Shown here: one piece after another, positions 1 through 8,395 of the stretch
Numbering within the stretch: the stretch's first letter is position 1
Layout: the number at the start of each line of letters is the position of its first letter
Source: Sulfurimonas sp.
Lineage (GTDB): Bacteria > Campylobacterota > Campylobacteria > Campylobacterales > Sulfurimonadaceae
Assembly (NCBI RefSeq): GCF_028694605.1
Contig: NZ_JAQVKP010000007.1
Location: 1 to 64,000 of the forward strand
Length of the DNA: 64,000 nt
Reading direction: 5' to 3'
Notes under the pieces: generated by a model
Databases searched by the model: none
The model's input: the letters and a program-made list of their open reading frames with translations, nothing else
Told to the model about the DNA's origin: nothing
Position numbers and translations under genes: made by a program

Positions 1-93
1 TTTTTGGTTGAAAGTTGTATCAATATAAGGAAAAACTATTTCTAGGCTATTCTAAGAATTAGAATATATTAAATTAAGCTATATTTAAGAACC

Positions 94-1089
94 GTGGCGC
101 ATTTTGTACCTTTATGTAAATATAGCCCACTTCTGTACGAACACATAGAATTTAAAGAGATTGAGATTCTTCTTAGGGAGTGGCTTGTACATTTTGCAGC
201 TACCTCTTTTTTTATAGCTCAGGAGCCTGTACCTGTTCGTATGACCGTTGGAGTGGCTATCGGAGGCATAAAACTTTTAACACATGCAGATATCGCCCTG
301 CATCATGCTAAAGAGAAGAGGCTTGCCTATGCGCTTTATAAGGAAGAGGCAAATATAGAAGAAGTTTATCGTACCAATATCGCTATGGCAAAAACCATCC
401 ACCAAGCACTCCTGCAAAACTGCATCATCTGTCATTATCAGCCTATTGTCGATTTTAAAACCAATGAGATTTCAAAGTATGAAACGCTGGTACGCCTTGT
501 CAATAAAGATGGAAGTATCGTGCCGCCGCTACATTTTCTCCCGATAGCAAAAAAGACAAAACTCTATGCACAAATTACCCGTGCGGTTGTGCGCCAAGCG
601 TGTGAGACTTTCAAAAACAGAAGCGAGGAATTTTCTATCAACCTCTCTATTTATGATATTGAAGATTCCGCAACGGTGCAAGAGATTATCAGCAGGCTTA
701 TCAAGACAAAGACTGCTTCACGTGTTGTTTTTGAGATTTTGGAGTCTGAGGGTATAGAAAACTACAGTGCCGTAGAGCAGTTTATCACGCAGGTAAAAGC
801 ACTTGGGGCAAAGATAGCTATAGACGATTTTGGAAGCGGTTACTCCAACTTTGAGCATATTTTGAGACTGGACATTGACTATATCAAGATAGACGGCGCA
901 CTTATACGTGATGTTGCAACCAAGAGGAACAACGACATTATTATCGAAACAATTGTTGATTTTGCCCATAAAATAGATGCAAAAGTAGTTGCGGAATATG
1001 TAAGCGATGAAAATATATATAATATTATCAAAGCGATGGGTGTGGAATATTCACAAGGCTTTTTTACGGGAAAACCGAAAGTGCTTTAG
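94..1089 (+). CDS. EAL-domain c-di-GMP phosphodiesterase with eroded GGDEF domain
   Basis: The protein should hydrolyse cyclic di-GMP. Residues about 110-330 form an EAL domain with the expected signature: ETLVR (E130), INLS (N183), FEILE (E214), IDDFGSGYS (D244, D245), YIKIDG (K265), AE (E301) and SQGF (Q321). Thus all metal- and substrate-binding positions seem present. Residues 50-75 (TVGVAIG, then ADIALHHAKEK) match only the C-terminal end of a GGDEF domain; the GG(D/E)EF loop and the front half are missing. The start is a GTG with no visible Shine-Dalgarno, preceded by in-frame stops. This looks like a 5'-truncated GGDEF-EAL gene; whether it is expressed is uncertain, and a start at ATG 241 is possible. 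Confidence 0.75.
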   Translation: MAHFVPLCKYSPLLYEHIEFKEIEILLREWLVHFAATSFFIAQEPVPVRMTVGVAIGGIKLLTHADIALHHAKEKRLAYALYKEEANIEEVYRTNIAMAKTIHQALLQNCIICHYQPIVDFKTNEISKYETLVRLVNKDGSIVPPLHFLPIAKKTKLYAQITRAVVRQACETFKNRSEEFSINLSIYDIEDSATVQEIISRLIKTKTASRVVFEILESEGIENYSAVEQFITQVKALGAKIAIDDFGSGYSNFEHILRLDIDYIKIDGALIRDVATKRNNDIIIETIVDFAHKIDAKVVAEYVSDENIYNIIKAMGVEYSQGFFTGKPKVL

Positions 1090-1104
1090 GAGTTGTAAGA
1101 GATT

Positions 1105-1617
1105 TTAACTTGTTTTTTTGGTCAAAAAGTATCGCAAGGCTTCTCGTGAAGCTCTATCTACAAGCGTAAAAAGATTGTCCACCAAATCTTTATCTTGTGT
1201 CTTTTTATGTCCTTTTACTTTGACAAAATCACACTCATTATGTTTAACCAAGGCGTAAAACTTTTTATAGAGTTCATGGTTTCTCAAAAGCTCGTTTTTT
1301 TTCGTCATATAGTTATTTTTTATGATTCGCTCTCTTCTATCTTGAAGCGATATGAGATTTTGACAATCGGTAAAGATAATTATCTTGCGTTTTTTAAACT
1401 TCACCTCACTCAGCGCCCATATAAGTGTTTGAAGCTCAAGTTTAGACGAAGTAGTGTTTTTAAACTTTTTTGTCTTTACTTTAAGTTTTGAGAGCGGAGC
1501 TTCGAGTTCATACTCAGCCAGAAGCAGGTATGCGCCGTACCCGATATTTGTCTGGGGATAGACACTTGCATCCGTGAAGAGAAAAAAAGTAGGTTTCACC
1601 CTATCGACATAAATCAT
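1105..1617 (-). CDS. RNase H-fold protein
   Basis: A 170-residue protein with an RNase HI-like arrangement of acidic residues: LFTDAS (D16), a conserved glutamate in SSKLELQTLIWAL (E61), IIIFTDCQ (D84), and a C-terminal VKGHKK...VDRASREAL (H137, D154). That is the D-E-D-D set of ribonuclease H with the helper histidine. It would cleave RNA in RNA/DNA hybrids or be a diverged family member. The gene sits 34 nt downstream of pepA on the same strand. It is convergent with the EAL gene. The family assignment rests on motif pattern only; a canonical rnhA may exist elsewhere. Confidence 0.65.
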   Translation of the reverse strand: MIYVDRVKPTFFLFTDASVYPQTNIGYGAYLLLAEYELEAPLSKLKVKTKKFKNTTSSKLELQTLIWALSEVKFKKRKIIIFTDCQNLISLQDRRERIIKNNYMTKKNELLRNHELYKKFYALVKHNECDFVKVKGHKKTQDKDLVDNLFTLVDRASREALRYFLTKKTS

Positions 1618-1651
1618 ACAGGTATAAATCCATCTATATCAAGCGTGTCTG

Positions 1652-3067
1652 CTATTTTATCTCTCTCAAAAATTCACACATCAAGCGCACACCAGCACCC
1701 GTACCGCCATAGACATTACAGTCCCATGCTGTCTCCGTATAAGCAGTTCCTGCGATATCAAAGTGCATCCACTTGTTTTTGTTCTCCTCTTTTATAAACT
1801 TATCTAAAAACATTCCCGCCGTAATCGCTCCGCCGTAAGGCTTTGAAGCAGTGTTGCTAATGTCGGCTATTTCGCTTTTAAGTAGTTTTTTGAGGTGTCT
1901 GTTAAATGGGAGTGAGCTTATCATCTCTCCTGCATCGCTTCCTGCTCTGCTTATGTCATGTTTGAGTTTGTGCGAGTGCCCCATCAAGCCCGTCGTATAT
2001 TGCCCAAGAGCAATCATACACGCTCCAGTTAACGTTGCAAAGTCAAAGATATAGTCAGCCGCAACTTTATCTTGTGCATAGTCAAGCACATCGGCTAAAA
2101 CCAAACGACCCTCTGCATCCGTGTTTCTGACCTCTATGGTTGTTTTGCTTCTTGAAATTAAAACGTCGTCAGGTTTGTAAGCATTGCCGCCGACCATATT
2201 TTCAACCGCACCGATAAATCCATGCACCTCAACATCAAGTTTAAGCTCACTTACCGCCTTTAAGATGCCAAGCACGGCACATGCTCCGGCTTTGTCCATC
2301 TTCATCGTAACCATAGAAGTAGGCTGTTTTAGACTTAGTCCGCCGCTGTCGTATGTCAAACCTTTGCCCACAAGTGTAATGACTTTTTTTGGATTTTGCG
2401 GCTTGTATGAGAGATGTATAAGAGTGCTTCCATGCACAGAAGCACGTCCGACTGCCAGCATCGCTCCCATCTTCTCTTTTGCCAAATCATCCTCTTGAAG
2501 TATTGCACATTCAAGGTTGTTCTCTTTTGCAAGGTTGCTTGCCACAAGAGATAGAGTTTGCGGGTTAATCTCTTGCGGCGCTTTGTTGACGATATCGCGA
2601 GTAAAGTTGGTTGCATTTGCTATGATTAGGGAGTTTGCAAAAATCTCTTCAACTTTTGTAAAGTCCAAATCATTTGAAACTAAAAAAACCTCTTCAAGTG
2701 CTGCTTTTTTTGGCTCCGATTTGTAGTCGTTAAACTCATATCCGCCAAGAACAACACCATCAACAAGCGCACTGATAACCGATTTGCTTAAGATGGCAAT
2801 TTTTGCAGATTTAAAATTTGATGTCTTTAGAGTTTTCATAGCACATGAACATGCACTTCGTATATCATCGCTCTTTTTGCTCTCAACACCGCAGACAAGA
2901 ACTCCTTTTTCATACAAAAAGCAAGTAGTGTCCTGCTCCGCCTTAAATCCTGCTTTTTGCAAAATCACAGCATGCTCATATGACTCCAGCTCATCTTTTT
3001 TCATAAAAACAACGTTCACATCCGCAGTTACTGCATCTAACTCTGTCTCAATAAGTTTAATATTCAT
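1652..3067 (-). CDS. pepA: Leucyl aminopeptidase (M17)
   Basis: Cytosolic dinuclear-metal aminopeptidase removing N-terminal residues from peptides. The 471-residue length is usual for the M17 family. The C-terminal catalytic half shows VGKGLTYDSGG (K235, D240), MKMDKAG (D258) and the family signature NTDAEGRL (D317, E319, R321). These match the metal ligands and the catalytic lysine and arginine of E. coli PepA. The N-terminal macro-like domain (1-160) is diverged, as usual. It lies 8 nt downstream of trpB in a minus-strand run, so it is probably co-transcribed with trpB and apt. Confidence 0.95.
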   Translation of the reverse strand: MNIKLIETELDAVTADVNVVFMKKDELESYEHAVILQKAGFKAEQDTTCFLYEKGVLVCGVESKKSDDIRSACSCAMKTLKTSNFKSAKIAILSKSVISALVDGVVLGGYEFNDYKSEPKKAALEEVFLVSNDLDFTKVEEIFANSLIIANATNFTRDIVNKAPQEINPQTLSLVASNLAKENNLECAILQEDDLAKEKMGAMLAVGRASVHGSTLIHLSYKPQNPKKVITLVGKGLTYDSGGLSLKQPTSMVTMKMDKAGACAVLGILKAVSELKLDVEVHGFIGAVENMVGGNAYKPDDVLISRSKTTIEVRNTDAEGRLVLADVLDYAQDKVAADYIFDFATLTGACMIALGQYTTGLMGHSHKLKHDISRAGSDAGEMISSLPFNRHLKKLLKSEIADISNTASKPYGGAITAGMFLDKFIKEENKNKWMHFDIAGTAYTETAWDCNVYGGTGAGVRLMCEFLREIK

Positions 3068-3075
3068 CTCTTATC

Positions 3076-4275
3076 CTAGTCGTCAAAATTTAGTATATTT
3101 TTTGCTTGTATCATATCTTTGTCGCCCCTGCCTGAAAGGTTTACGATGATGAGTTTGTCTTTTATGTTTGGCATCTTTTTTAGGTATGCTACGGCGTGTG
3201 CGCTCTCAAAAGCAGGGATGATACCCTCTTTGCGTGAGAGCCATACAAAGGCATCAAGCGCCTCTTGGTCGGTTGCGTGGTTGTAGCTTACACTCTTGTT
3301 TTCATAGTGAAATGCATGCTCAGGTCCGATACCCGGGTAGTCAAGTCCCGCTGAGATGGAGTATGCTTCTTGAATCTGTCCGTCCTCATCTTGCAAAAGG
3401 TAGCTCATCTGCCCGTGAAGCACGCCCGCACGCCCTTTTTCAAGAGAACATCCGTGCTCATGCGTCTCTATGCCTTTGCCACCTGCTTCTATGCCGATGC
3501 ACTCAACCTCTTCGTCCTCTAAAAAGTGTTGAAACATACCGATAGCGTTGCTTCCTCCGCCGATACATGCGATAACATGGTCAGGCAAACGCCCCTCTTT
3601 TTCAAGGATTTGTGCTCTTGCTTCATAGCCTATAATCGCCTGAAAATCGCGCACCATCATGGGGTATGGGTGTGGTCCTGCAACTGTTCCGATGATGTAA
3701 AAAGTGTCTCTTGCGTTGGTTACCCAGTGGCGGATAGCGTCATTCATGGCATCTTTTAGCGTTCTGCTTCCGCTCTCGACGCTATTTACTTTTGCGCCTA
3801 ATAGTTTCATGCGAAAAACGTTTAGTTCTTGACGTGCCACATCTTTTGCGCCCATAAATATTTCACACTCTAAACCCAAAAGTGCGCTAATAGTCGCTGT
3901 TGCCACACCGTGTTGACCCGCGCCGGTTTCTGCTATGACTTTTTTATAACCGAGTCTCTTTGCCATAAGCCCTTGGGCTATAACATTGTTGACTTTGTGT
4001 GCTCCCGTGTGGTTCAAATCTTCTCGTTTTAGATAGATTTTTGCACCTAACTCCTCTGAGAGGTTGTTTGCAAAGTAGAGCGGAGAAGGGCGACCGACAT
4101 AGTCTTTTAGGTAGTAATCCACTTCCGCCCAGAAATCTTTGTCAAAGCGGATACTTTTGTACTCCTCTTCCAGCTTTAAGAGTGCGGGCATAAGAGTTTC
4201 AGGAACATATCTGCCGCCAAAAATCCCAAAGTGTCCATGAATAGGGTCAAATTTTGAAGCTGATGGAATATACAT
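3076..4275 (-). CDS. trpB: Tryptophan synthase beta chain
   Basis: Condenses indole with L-serine to tryptophan using PLP. From the chosen ATG (4275) the protein is 399 residues and begins with the typical [17 protein letters not shown] region. The PLP lysine is in [11 protein letters not shown] (K94), and the phosphate-binding GGGSNAIG loop follows. A longer reading frame exists upstream but it runs through apt; the 4275 ATG overlaps the apt stop as TAATG, which fixes the start. No trpA or other trp gene is adjacent; the neighbours are apt and pepA, so this copy lies outside a trp operon. The sequence is of the TrpB1 type, expected to partner TrpA. Confidence 0.95.
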   Translation of the reverse strand: MYIPSASKFDPIHGHFGIFGGRYVPETLMPALLKLEEEYKSIRFDKDFWAEVDYYLKDYVGRPSPLYFANNLSEELGAKIYLKREDLNHTGAHKVNNVIAQGLMAKRLGYKKVIAETGAGQHGVATATISALLGLECEIFMGAKDVARQELNVFRMKLLGAKVNSVESGSRTLKDAMNDAIRHWVTNARDTFYIIGTVAGPHPYPMMVRDFQAIIGYEARAQILEKEGRLPDHVIACIGGGSNAIGMFQHFLEDEEVECIGIEAGGKGIETHEHGCSLEKGRAGVLHGQMSYLLQDEDGQIQEAYSISAGLDYPGIGPEHAFHYENKSVSYNHATDQEALDAFVWLSRKEGIIPAFESAHAVAYLKKMPNIKDKLIIVNLSGRGDKDMIQAKNILNFDD

Positions 4276-4826
4276 TAGGCTACCTCGATTAAAGAATATA
4301 CAGGAGTTACGCTTTGTAAATTTTTTTGCCCGTCTAAAAAAGTCAGGGCGATGATAAAGCAAGCCTCCACACAAGAAGCACCCGCTTGGTTGATAAGTCT
4401 GGCAGCGGCATTTGCCGTGCCGCCTGTTGCGATTAGGTCGTCTATAAGAAGCACTCTTGCGTTTGGCTTTGCGCTAAAAGCATCGATATGAATCTCTATC
4501 TCATCAAAACCATACTCCAAAGAGTACTTTTCGCTGATGGTTGTGTATGGAAGTTTCCCTTTTTTGCGAATCGGCACAAAACCTATACCTAGCATCTGCG
4601 CCAAAGCTGCCCCGAAGATAAAACCTCTTGCATCAATCCCTGCAATGTAGTCAAGATTATACTCTTTGTATTTTTGATAGAGGTGGTTCATGGTTACGCC
4701 AAAGGCTTCCGCATTGTTTAAAAGCGTTGTGATATCTTTAAAAATAATTCCCGGTTTTGGAAAATCCTTAACATCACGCAAAGAACCCTCTATAATTTTT
4801 CTCTCTAAGCTGCTCAGTGTCATCAT
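4275..4826 (-). CDS. apt: Adenine phosphoribosyltransferase
   Basis: Purine salvage enzyme converting adenine and PRPP to AMP. The 183-residue protein carries the PRPP-binding loop [13 protein letters not shown] at about 126-138 and the family features [13 protein letters not shown] near the N terminus and [12 protein letters not shown] at 61-71. Start is ATG 4826 or the next codon ATG 4823. The 3' end overlaps the trpB start by one base, so the two are probably translationally coupled; the coiled-coil gene lies 7 nt upstream. Confidence 0.95.
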   Translation of the reverse strand: MMTLSSLERKIIEGSLRDVKDFPKPGIIFKDITTLLNNAEAFGVTMNHLYQKYKEYNLDYIAGIDARGFIFGAALAQMLGIGFVPIRKKGKLPYTTISEKYSLEYGFDEIEIHIDAFSAKPNARVLLIDDLIATGGTANAAARLINQAGASCVEACFIIALTFLDGQKNLQSVTPVYSLIEVA

Positions 4827-4833
4827 CTATCCT

Positions 4834-5166
4834 TTAAAGAAGAGCGTCTATACGGCTCTCCAGTGCTTTGATTTTGTTGTTGAGACGGTCTGTCTCTTGT
4901 CTGTGTTTTGTGTTTCTCTGTTTTAAAACTTTGAGTTCGTTGCGTAGTTTTGTAAGCTCGTCACTTAAAATATCCACATTGCCAAGCGCACGCTGGAGCT
5001 GAATCTGATACTTTCTTATAAGTATCTCCGCCTCTTGAAGTGTGAGCTTCATAAGGTCGTTGCTTCTTTGCTCTTTGTTTGTGATGCTTTTGAAGTAAAA
5101 CATCTTGACAAAAAGATAAATTGCAACGATAGCAAGCAGTGTTAAAAGTGACCATTCCCAAAACAT
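4834..5166 (-). CDS. Small membrane-anchored coiled-coil protein
   Basis: A 110-residue protein not recognised by function. Residues 5-25 form one hydrophobic segment (SLLTLLAIVAIYLFV) and residues 35-110 are charged with a heptad-like leucine/isoleucine pattern, consistent with a cytoplasmic or periplasmic coiled coil on a single N-terminal anchor. It resembles FtsB/FtsL-like or generic bitopic proteins in layout but no family motif is visible. It sits between rpiB and apt in a tight minus-strand operon (12 and 7 nt gaps), so it is probably a real co-transcribed gene. Confidence 0.7.
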   Translation of the reverse strand: MFWEWSLLTLLAIVAIYLFVKMFYFKSITNKEQRSNDLMKLTLQEAEILIRKYQIQLQRALGNVDILSDELTKLRNELKVLKQRNTKHRQETDRLNNKIKALESRIDALL

Positions 5167-5178
5167 ACGCTTTTCCTT

Positions 5179-5616
5179 TTAGTTGTTTATAGCTTCTATC
5201 TTTGCAACACGACCCTCATGGCGTCCGCCCTCAAAACTCCCTGCAATCCAAGCGTCCAAGATGGACTCGGCAACCCCTTTGCCTACGATTCTCTCGCCAA
5301 AGCACAGAACGTTTGCGTCATTATGTCCGCGTGCAACCGTTGCGGTGTAAGCGTCATGACAGAGTGCAGCACGGATACCGTGGTGGCGGTTTGCAGCCAT
5401 GCTCATGCCTATACCCGAGCCGCAAATCAAAATCCCCTGGGCTTCCTTGTCTGCCAAAACAGCCTCGCAAACCTTGATAGCATAGTCCGGATAGTCAACT
5501 CTCTCTTTTGAGTATGGTCCTAAGTCAACAACATCGTGCCCCTTTTGTTTAAGCAGTTCGACCGTATAGTCTTTAAGATCCAAGCCGGCGTGATCCGTAG
5601 CGATATAAAACTTCAT
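5179..5616 (-). CDS. rpiB: Ribose-5-phosphate isomerase B
   Basis: Interconverts ribose-5-phosphate and ribulose-5-phosphate in the pentose phosphate pathway. The 145-residue protein has the RpiB/LacAB hallmarks: N-terminal TDHAGLDLK, the active-site loop ILICGSGIGMSMAANR (catalytic C65), and RGHNDANVLCFGER with the phosphate-contacting histidine (H98). Upstream lie the M50 protease and lepB; downstream the coiled-coil gene and apt. The RpiB-Apt pairing makes metabolic sense because ribose-5-phosphate feeds PRPP, the Apt co-substrate; this link is an inference. Confidence 0.95.
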   Translation of the reverse strand: MKFYIATDHAGLDLKDYTVELLKQKGHDVVDLGPYSKERVDYPDYAIKVCEAVLADKEAQGILICGSGIGMSMAANRHHGIRAALCHDAYTATVARGHNDANVLCFGERIVGKGVAESILDAWIAGSFEGGRHEGRVAKIEAINN

Positions 5617-5631
5617 TTTTTCCTCTCTTTT

Positions 5632-6315
5632 TTATGGTAATAACAGACTTAAAATCATCTGCACAGGTAGAAGCAGCAGATAATTTTTTAGCGGTGTCAT
5701 AAGAACAATCAAGACTATAATTATTCCATATCTTTCATATTTGTAAAAGAATTCAGCGACAGAATTTATCCTGTGTTTGAGTGCAAGATGCGTTAAAAAA
5801 TGGGCACCGTCAAACTGCGGAATAGGCAGGAGGTTGAAAACCCCAAGCACTACATTGATGATAAGTGTTTGCAAAACAAAAAGATATGCAAAAACATAAA
5901 AGAGCGAATCACTCGTCGTAGGCTGACTCATCATCACAATAACCACAGAAGCAAAAGCCGCCAATGTAAAGTTATAAACTATACCCGCCAAATCCACCTG
6001 CATAGCGCCGTTATAACCCGCATTTCTTGCTACAGTGGACATATTTATAGGCACCGGTTTCGCCCAGCCAAAGAGAAAACCGCTCTCAGCCCCAAGGAGC
6101 ATAGGTAAAAAGTACATAGTCGCAGGAACGATGATAGTGCCTACCAAATCGACATGCGAGATAGGGTTGATGGTAAGTCTGCCTGCATTTTTGGCTGTTG
6201 TATCGCCATAGATGTAGGCAACCCATCCATGCATAATCTCATGCCCGATGATGGCTGTCGCAAGCGCTAAAACGGCAGCCGCAATTTTGAGCAGATCAAT
6301 AGATTCCATAATCAT
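5632..6315 (-). CDS. Site-2-type zinc metalloprotease (M50)
   Basis: Integral membrane protease of the compact M50B group. The zinc motif HEIMH (H25, E26, H29) lies in the first membrane segment, and the distal ligand motif NLLPIPQFDG (D169) in a later one. At least five hydrophobic segments are visible. The 227-residue length fits the short YwhC/SpoIVFB-like proteins without a PDZ domain. It overlaps the 3' end of lepB by 20 nt, so it is co-transcribed with a signal peptidase. The substrate cannot be told from sequence; cleavage of a membrane-bound regulator is possible. Confidence 0.9.
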   Translation of the reverse strand: MIMESIDLLKIAAAVLALATAIIGHEIMHGWVAYIYGDTTAKNAGRLTINPISHVDLVGTIIVPATMYFLPMLLGAESGFLFGWAKPVPINMSTVARNAGYNGAMQVDLAGIVYNFTLAAFASVVIVMMSQPTTSDSLFYVFAYLFVLQTLIINVVLGVFNLLPIPQFDGAHFLTHLALKHRINSVAEFFYKYERYGIIIVLIVLMTPLKNYLLLLPVQMILSLLLP

Positions 6316-7105
6316 CTTTATCTTGTTTTTTTCTCTCAGCTATAGCTTTTTGCAGATAAACATCACCCTCTAAATCAGTTGGAGTTTTGCCTATGCGATC
6401 CCATCTTATCTCCCAGTTGTCATCTATGCTAAAGTAAACAAACCAAGGAGTTCCTTCGATGTTTTCATAAGGCACCGCACCCCAAAAACGGCTGTCATTT
6501 GAGTGGTCACGGTTATCACCCATCATAAAGTAGTGGTTTTCATCTATACGGATAGGGGCAAAGTGGAATATAGGCAAAGGATACTGACCATTTTGTGTTA
6601 TTTTTTCATCATGGTGAATCCCTAGATGTTCTTTTGTGTATGGATTTTTTACCCAGAGTTTTCCTGCAAAAACAACGATTTCATGCCCTTTGAAGTTCTC
6701 TTCTATCCATGCATCGCCCTCTTTATGGTGGAGGTATAGATTTTTATCAGATATGAAAAGTTCATCGCCAGGGAGTGCAACACAACGCTTGACAAAGTGC
6801 TGTTTTGGGTTGTGCGGCGGTCGAAAGATAACGATATCGCCACGCTTTGGCGTATCTCCGTCCATAAGGCGAAGTCTGTCGCTCCACGGCATGATAGATA
6901 CCTCTAAAAACGGAATATGCGGCATAGGGATGCCATAAGCAAACTTTTTGGCAAAAAGATGATCCCCGATAAGCAGCGAGTCTTTCATCGACCCGCTTGG
7001 AATCTTGAAAGCCTGAGCAATAAAAAAGATAACAAAAAGAACGATGATAATCGTTCCCGTCCATGAGTTGGAAAATTTGTATGTTTTGTGTAGAAATTCT
7101 TTCAT
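6296..7105 (-). CDS. lepB: Signal peptidase I
   Basis: Membrane serine protease that removes signal peptides from secreted proteins. A single membrane segment at 15-35 is followed by IPSGSMKDSLLIGD with catalytic S39, FVKRCVALPGD with catalytic K106, and the conserved GDNRDHSNDSR box near 190. Length 269 is normal for one-anchor Gram-negative LepB. folD ends at the base immediately upstream (7106), and the M50 protease overlaps the 3' end. The folD-lepB order is also recalled from C. jejuni. Confidence 0.95.
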   Translation of the reverse strand: MKEFLHKTYKFSNSWTGTIIIVLFVIFFIAQAFKIPSGSMKDSLLIGDHLFAKKFAYGIPMPHIPFLEVSIMPWSDRLRLMDGDTPKRGDIVIFRPPHNPKQHFVKRCVALPGDELFISDKNLYLHHKEGDAWIEENFKGHEIVVFAGKLWVKNPYTKEHLGIHHDEKITQNGQYPLPIFHFAPIRIDENHYFMMGDNRDHSNDSRFWGAVPYENIEGTPWFVYFSIDDNWEIRWDRIGKTPTDLEGDVYLQKAIAERKKQDKDDYGIY

Positions 7106-7963
7106 TTACACTCTCGCTTTTGCATGGGCTTTTGCCGCTTTTAATGTATTGCTAAGAAGCATGGCGATAGTCATTGGTCCGACACCACCAGGAACAGGGG
7201 TGATGTAAGAGCATTTTTCACAAACTTTTTCAAAATCGACATCTCCTACAAGTCTGCCGTCATCTGTTCGGTTGATGCCGATATCAACGATTATAGCGCC
7301 ATCTTTTACCATGTCCTCTTTGATAAGGTTTATTACACCTGCACCTACAAAAATCATATCAGCGTTAAGTGTATGTTTTTTCAAATCATCCGTAAAGATA
7401 TGGCAAATCTCAACGGTTGCATTTGCATTTAGCAGAAGCGAAGCCATCGGTTTTCCAACAATGTTTGAAGCACCCACAACAACACAGTTTTTTCCCTTGA
7501 CATCAATGTTGTACTCATTTAAAAGTTCCATAACGCCAAGCGGGGTGCATGGAACAAAGCCCTCCAGTCCTGTTGTTAGTCTTCCCACATTGTATGGATG
7601 AAAACCGTCCACATCTTTGCTCGGCTCTACAAGCTCTAAAAGTTTGGTTGTGTCGATGTGTTTTGGAAGAGGAAGTTGGATAAGAATACCGTCTATATTT
7701 GGGTTGTTGTTCATCATCTTGATAGTATTTTCAATGGCAGATTGTGAGATGTCGCTCGGCATTTCATGCGTTACAGAGTAAAAACCGACTCTGTCGCATG
7801 CCTTTTTTTTCATGTTGACATACGCTGCGCTTGCCGGGTCTTGTCCTACTAAAATGACTGCCAACCCGGGGACTAAACCTGTTTTGTTTTTTAGCTCTTT
7901 TACTTCATTTACAACAGTAGTTTCTATCTTTGCCGCAAGTGCTTTTCCATCAAGAAGTTGCAT
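7106..7963 (-). CDS. folD: Bifunctional methylene-THF dehydrogenase/methenyl-THF cyclohydrolase
   Basis: Interconverts 5,10-methylene-THF and 10-formyl-THF for one-carbon metabolism. The 285-residue protein shows the YVNMKKK catalytic Tyr/Lys pair (Y48, K52), the DGILIQLPLPKH signature, the NADP-binding GASNIVGKP motif and the C-terminal TPVPGGVGPMT signature. It is the first gene of a minus-strand run and is transcribed divergently from the cytochrome c gene at 8039; the 75-nt gap must hold both promoters. It links functionally to purU at 18997, which hydrolyses 10-formyl-THF. Confidence 0.96.
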   Translation of the reverse strand: MQLLDGKALAAKIETTVVNEVKELKNKTGLVPGLAVILVGQDPASAAYVNMKKKACDRVGFYSVTHEMPSDISQSAIENTIKMMNNNPNIDGILIQLPLPKHIDTTKLLELVEPSKDVDGFHPYNVGRLTTGLEGFVPCTPLGVMELLNEYNIDVKGKNCVVVGASNIVGKPMASLLLNANATVEICHIFTDDLKKHTLNADMIFVGAGVINLIKEDMVKDGAIIVDIGINRTDDGRLVGDVDFEKVCEKCSYITPVPGGVGPMTIAMLLSNTLKAAKAHAKARV

Positions 7964-8038
7964 TAAAAGTCCTTCCTTTAAACCTCATAATATAATTTTT
8001 TTGTTATTATACCTTTATATATTAAAAGGTCGCTTTAT

Positions 8039-8395
8039 ATGAGCAAAGTGTTTGTATTGTTGTTGTTTTCGCCGTTTTGTCTTTTGGCTCAGAGCAGTTT
8101 TATAACGCCTATGGAGTATGCTTCGTCACTTTACCAAAATCCGAGAGGTATAGGGTGTCACAAGTGTCACGGGGAGTTTGGAGAGGGTAAAATAGTTGCA
8201 AAATATGAACATAAAAAGGAACAGAAGAGTTTTGTTGGTTCCCGTATCAACAATATGGATTTCAACAATTTTTACCGTGCTTTAAATGTGAGAAAAAATG
8301 GGATGCCTAGATACTTTTTAACACCAAAAGAGATTCAATCGCTCTATTTTTATCTCCAAGAAAAGAAAAAAGAGGAGGATGCAAATGTTAAATAA
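8039..8395 (+). CDS. Small periplasmic monoheme c-type cytochrome
   Basis: A 118-residue protein with an N-terminal signal peptide (MSKVFVLLLFSPFCLLAQS) and one heme-c attachment site, CHKCH (C40, C43, H44). A methionine near residue 90 (GMPRYF) could be the sixth ligand. This suggests a small electron carrier; partners are unknown. An AAGG ribosome-binding site precedes the ATG. The 3' end overlaps the next gene, whose ribosome-binding site lies inside this coding sequence. A similar small protein is recalled next to folD/hemL in C. jejuni. Confidence 0.85.
   Translation: MSKVFVLLLFSPFCLLAQSSFITPMEYASSLYQNPRGIGCHKCHGEFGEGKIVAKYEHKKEQKSFVGSRINNMDFNNFYRALNVRKNGMPRYFLTPKEIQSLYFYLQEKKKEEDANVK

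Noticed and set aside
1-93. Upstream continuation of the EAL gene or a promoter in the left edge
   Set aside because: In-frame stops are present and the sequence is uniformly AT-rich; no convincing promoter or GGDEF coding remnant could be identified.
4276-4374. N-terminal extension of TrpB
   Set aside because: The 33 extra residues lie inside apt and have no TrpB similarity; the 4275 ATG in the TAATG overlap gives the normal N terminus.
8379-8384. First ATG as start of the CitE-like gene
   Set aside because: The AGGAGG at 8373-8378 directly abuts it; the ATG at 8385 has the correct spacing.
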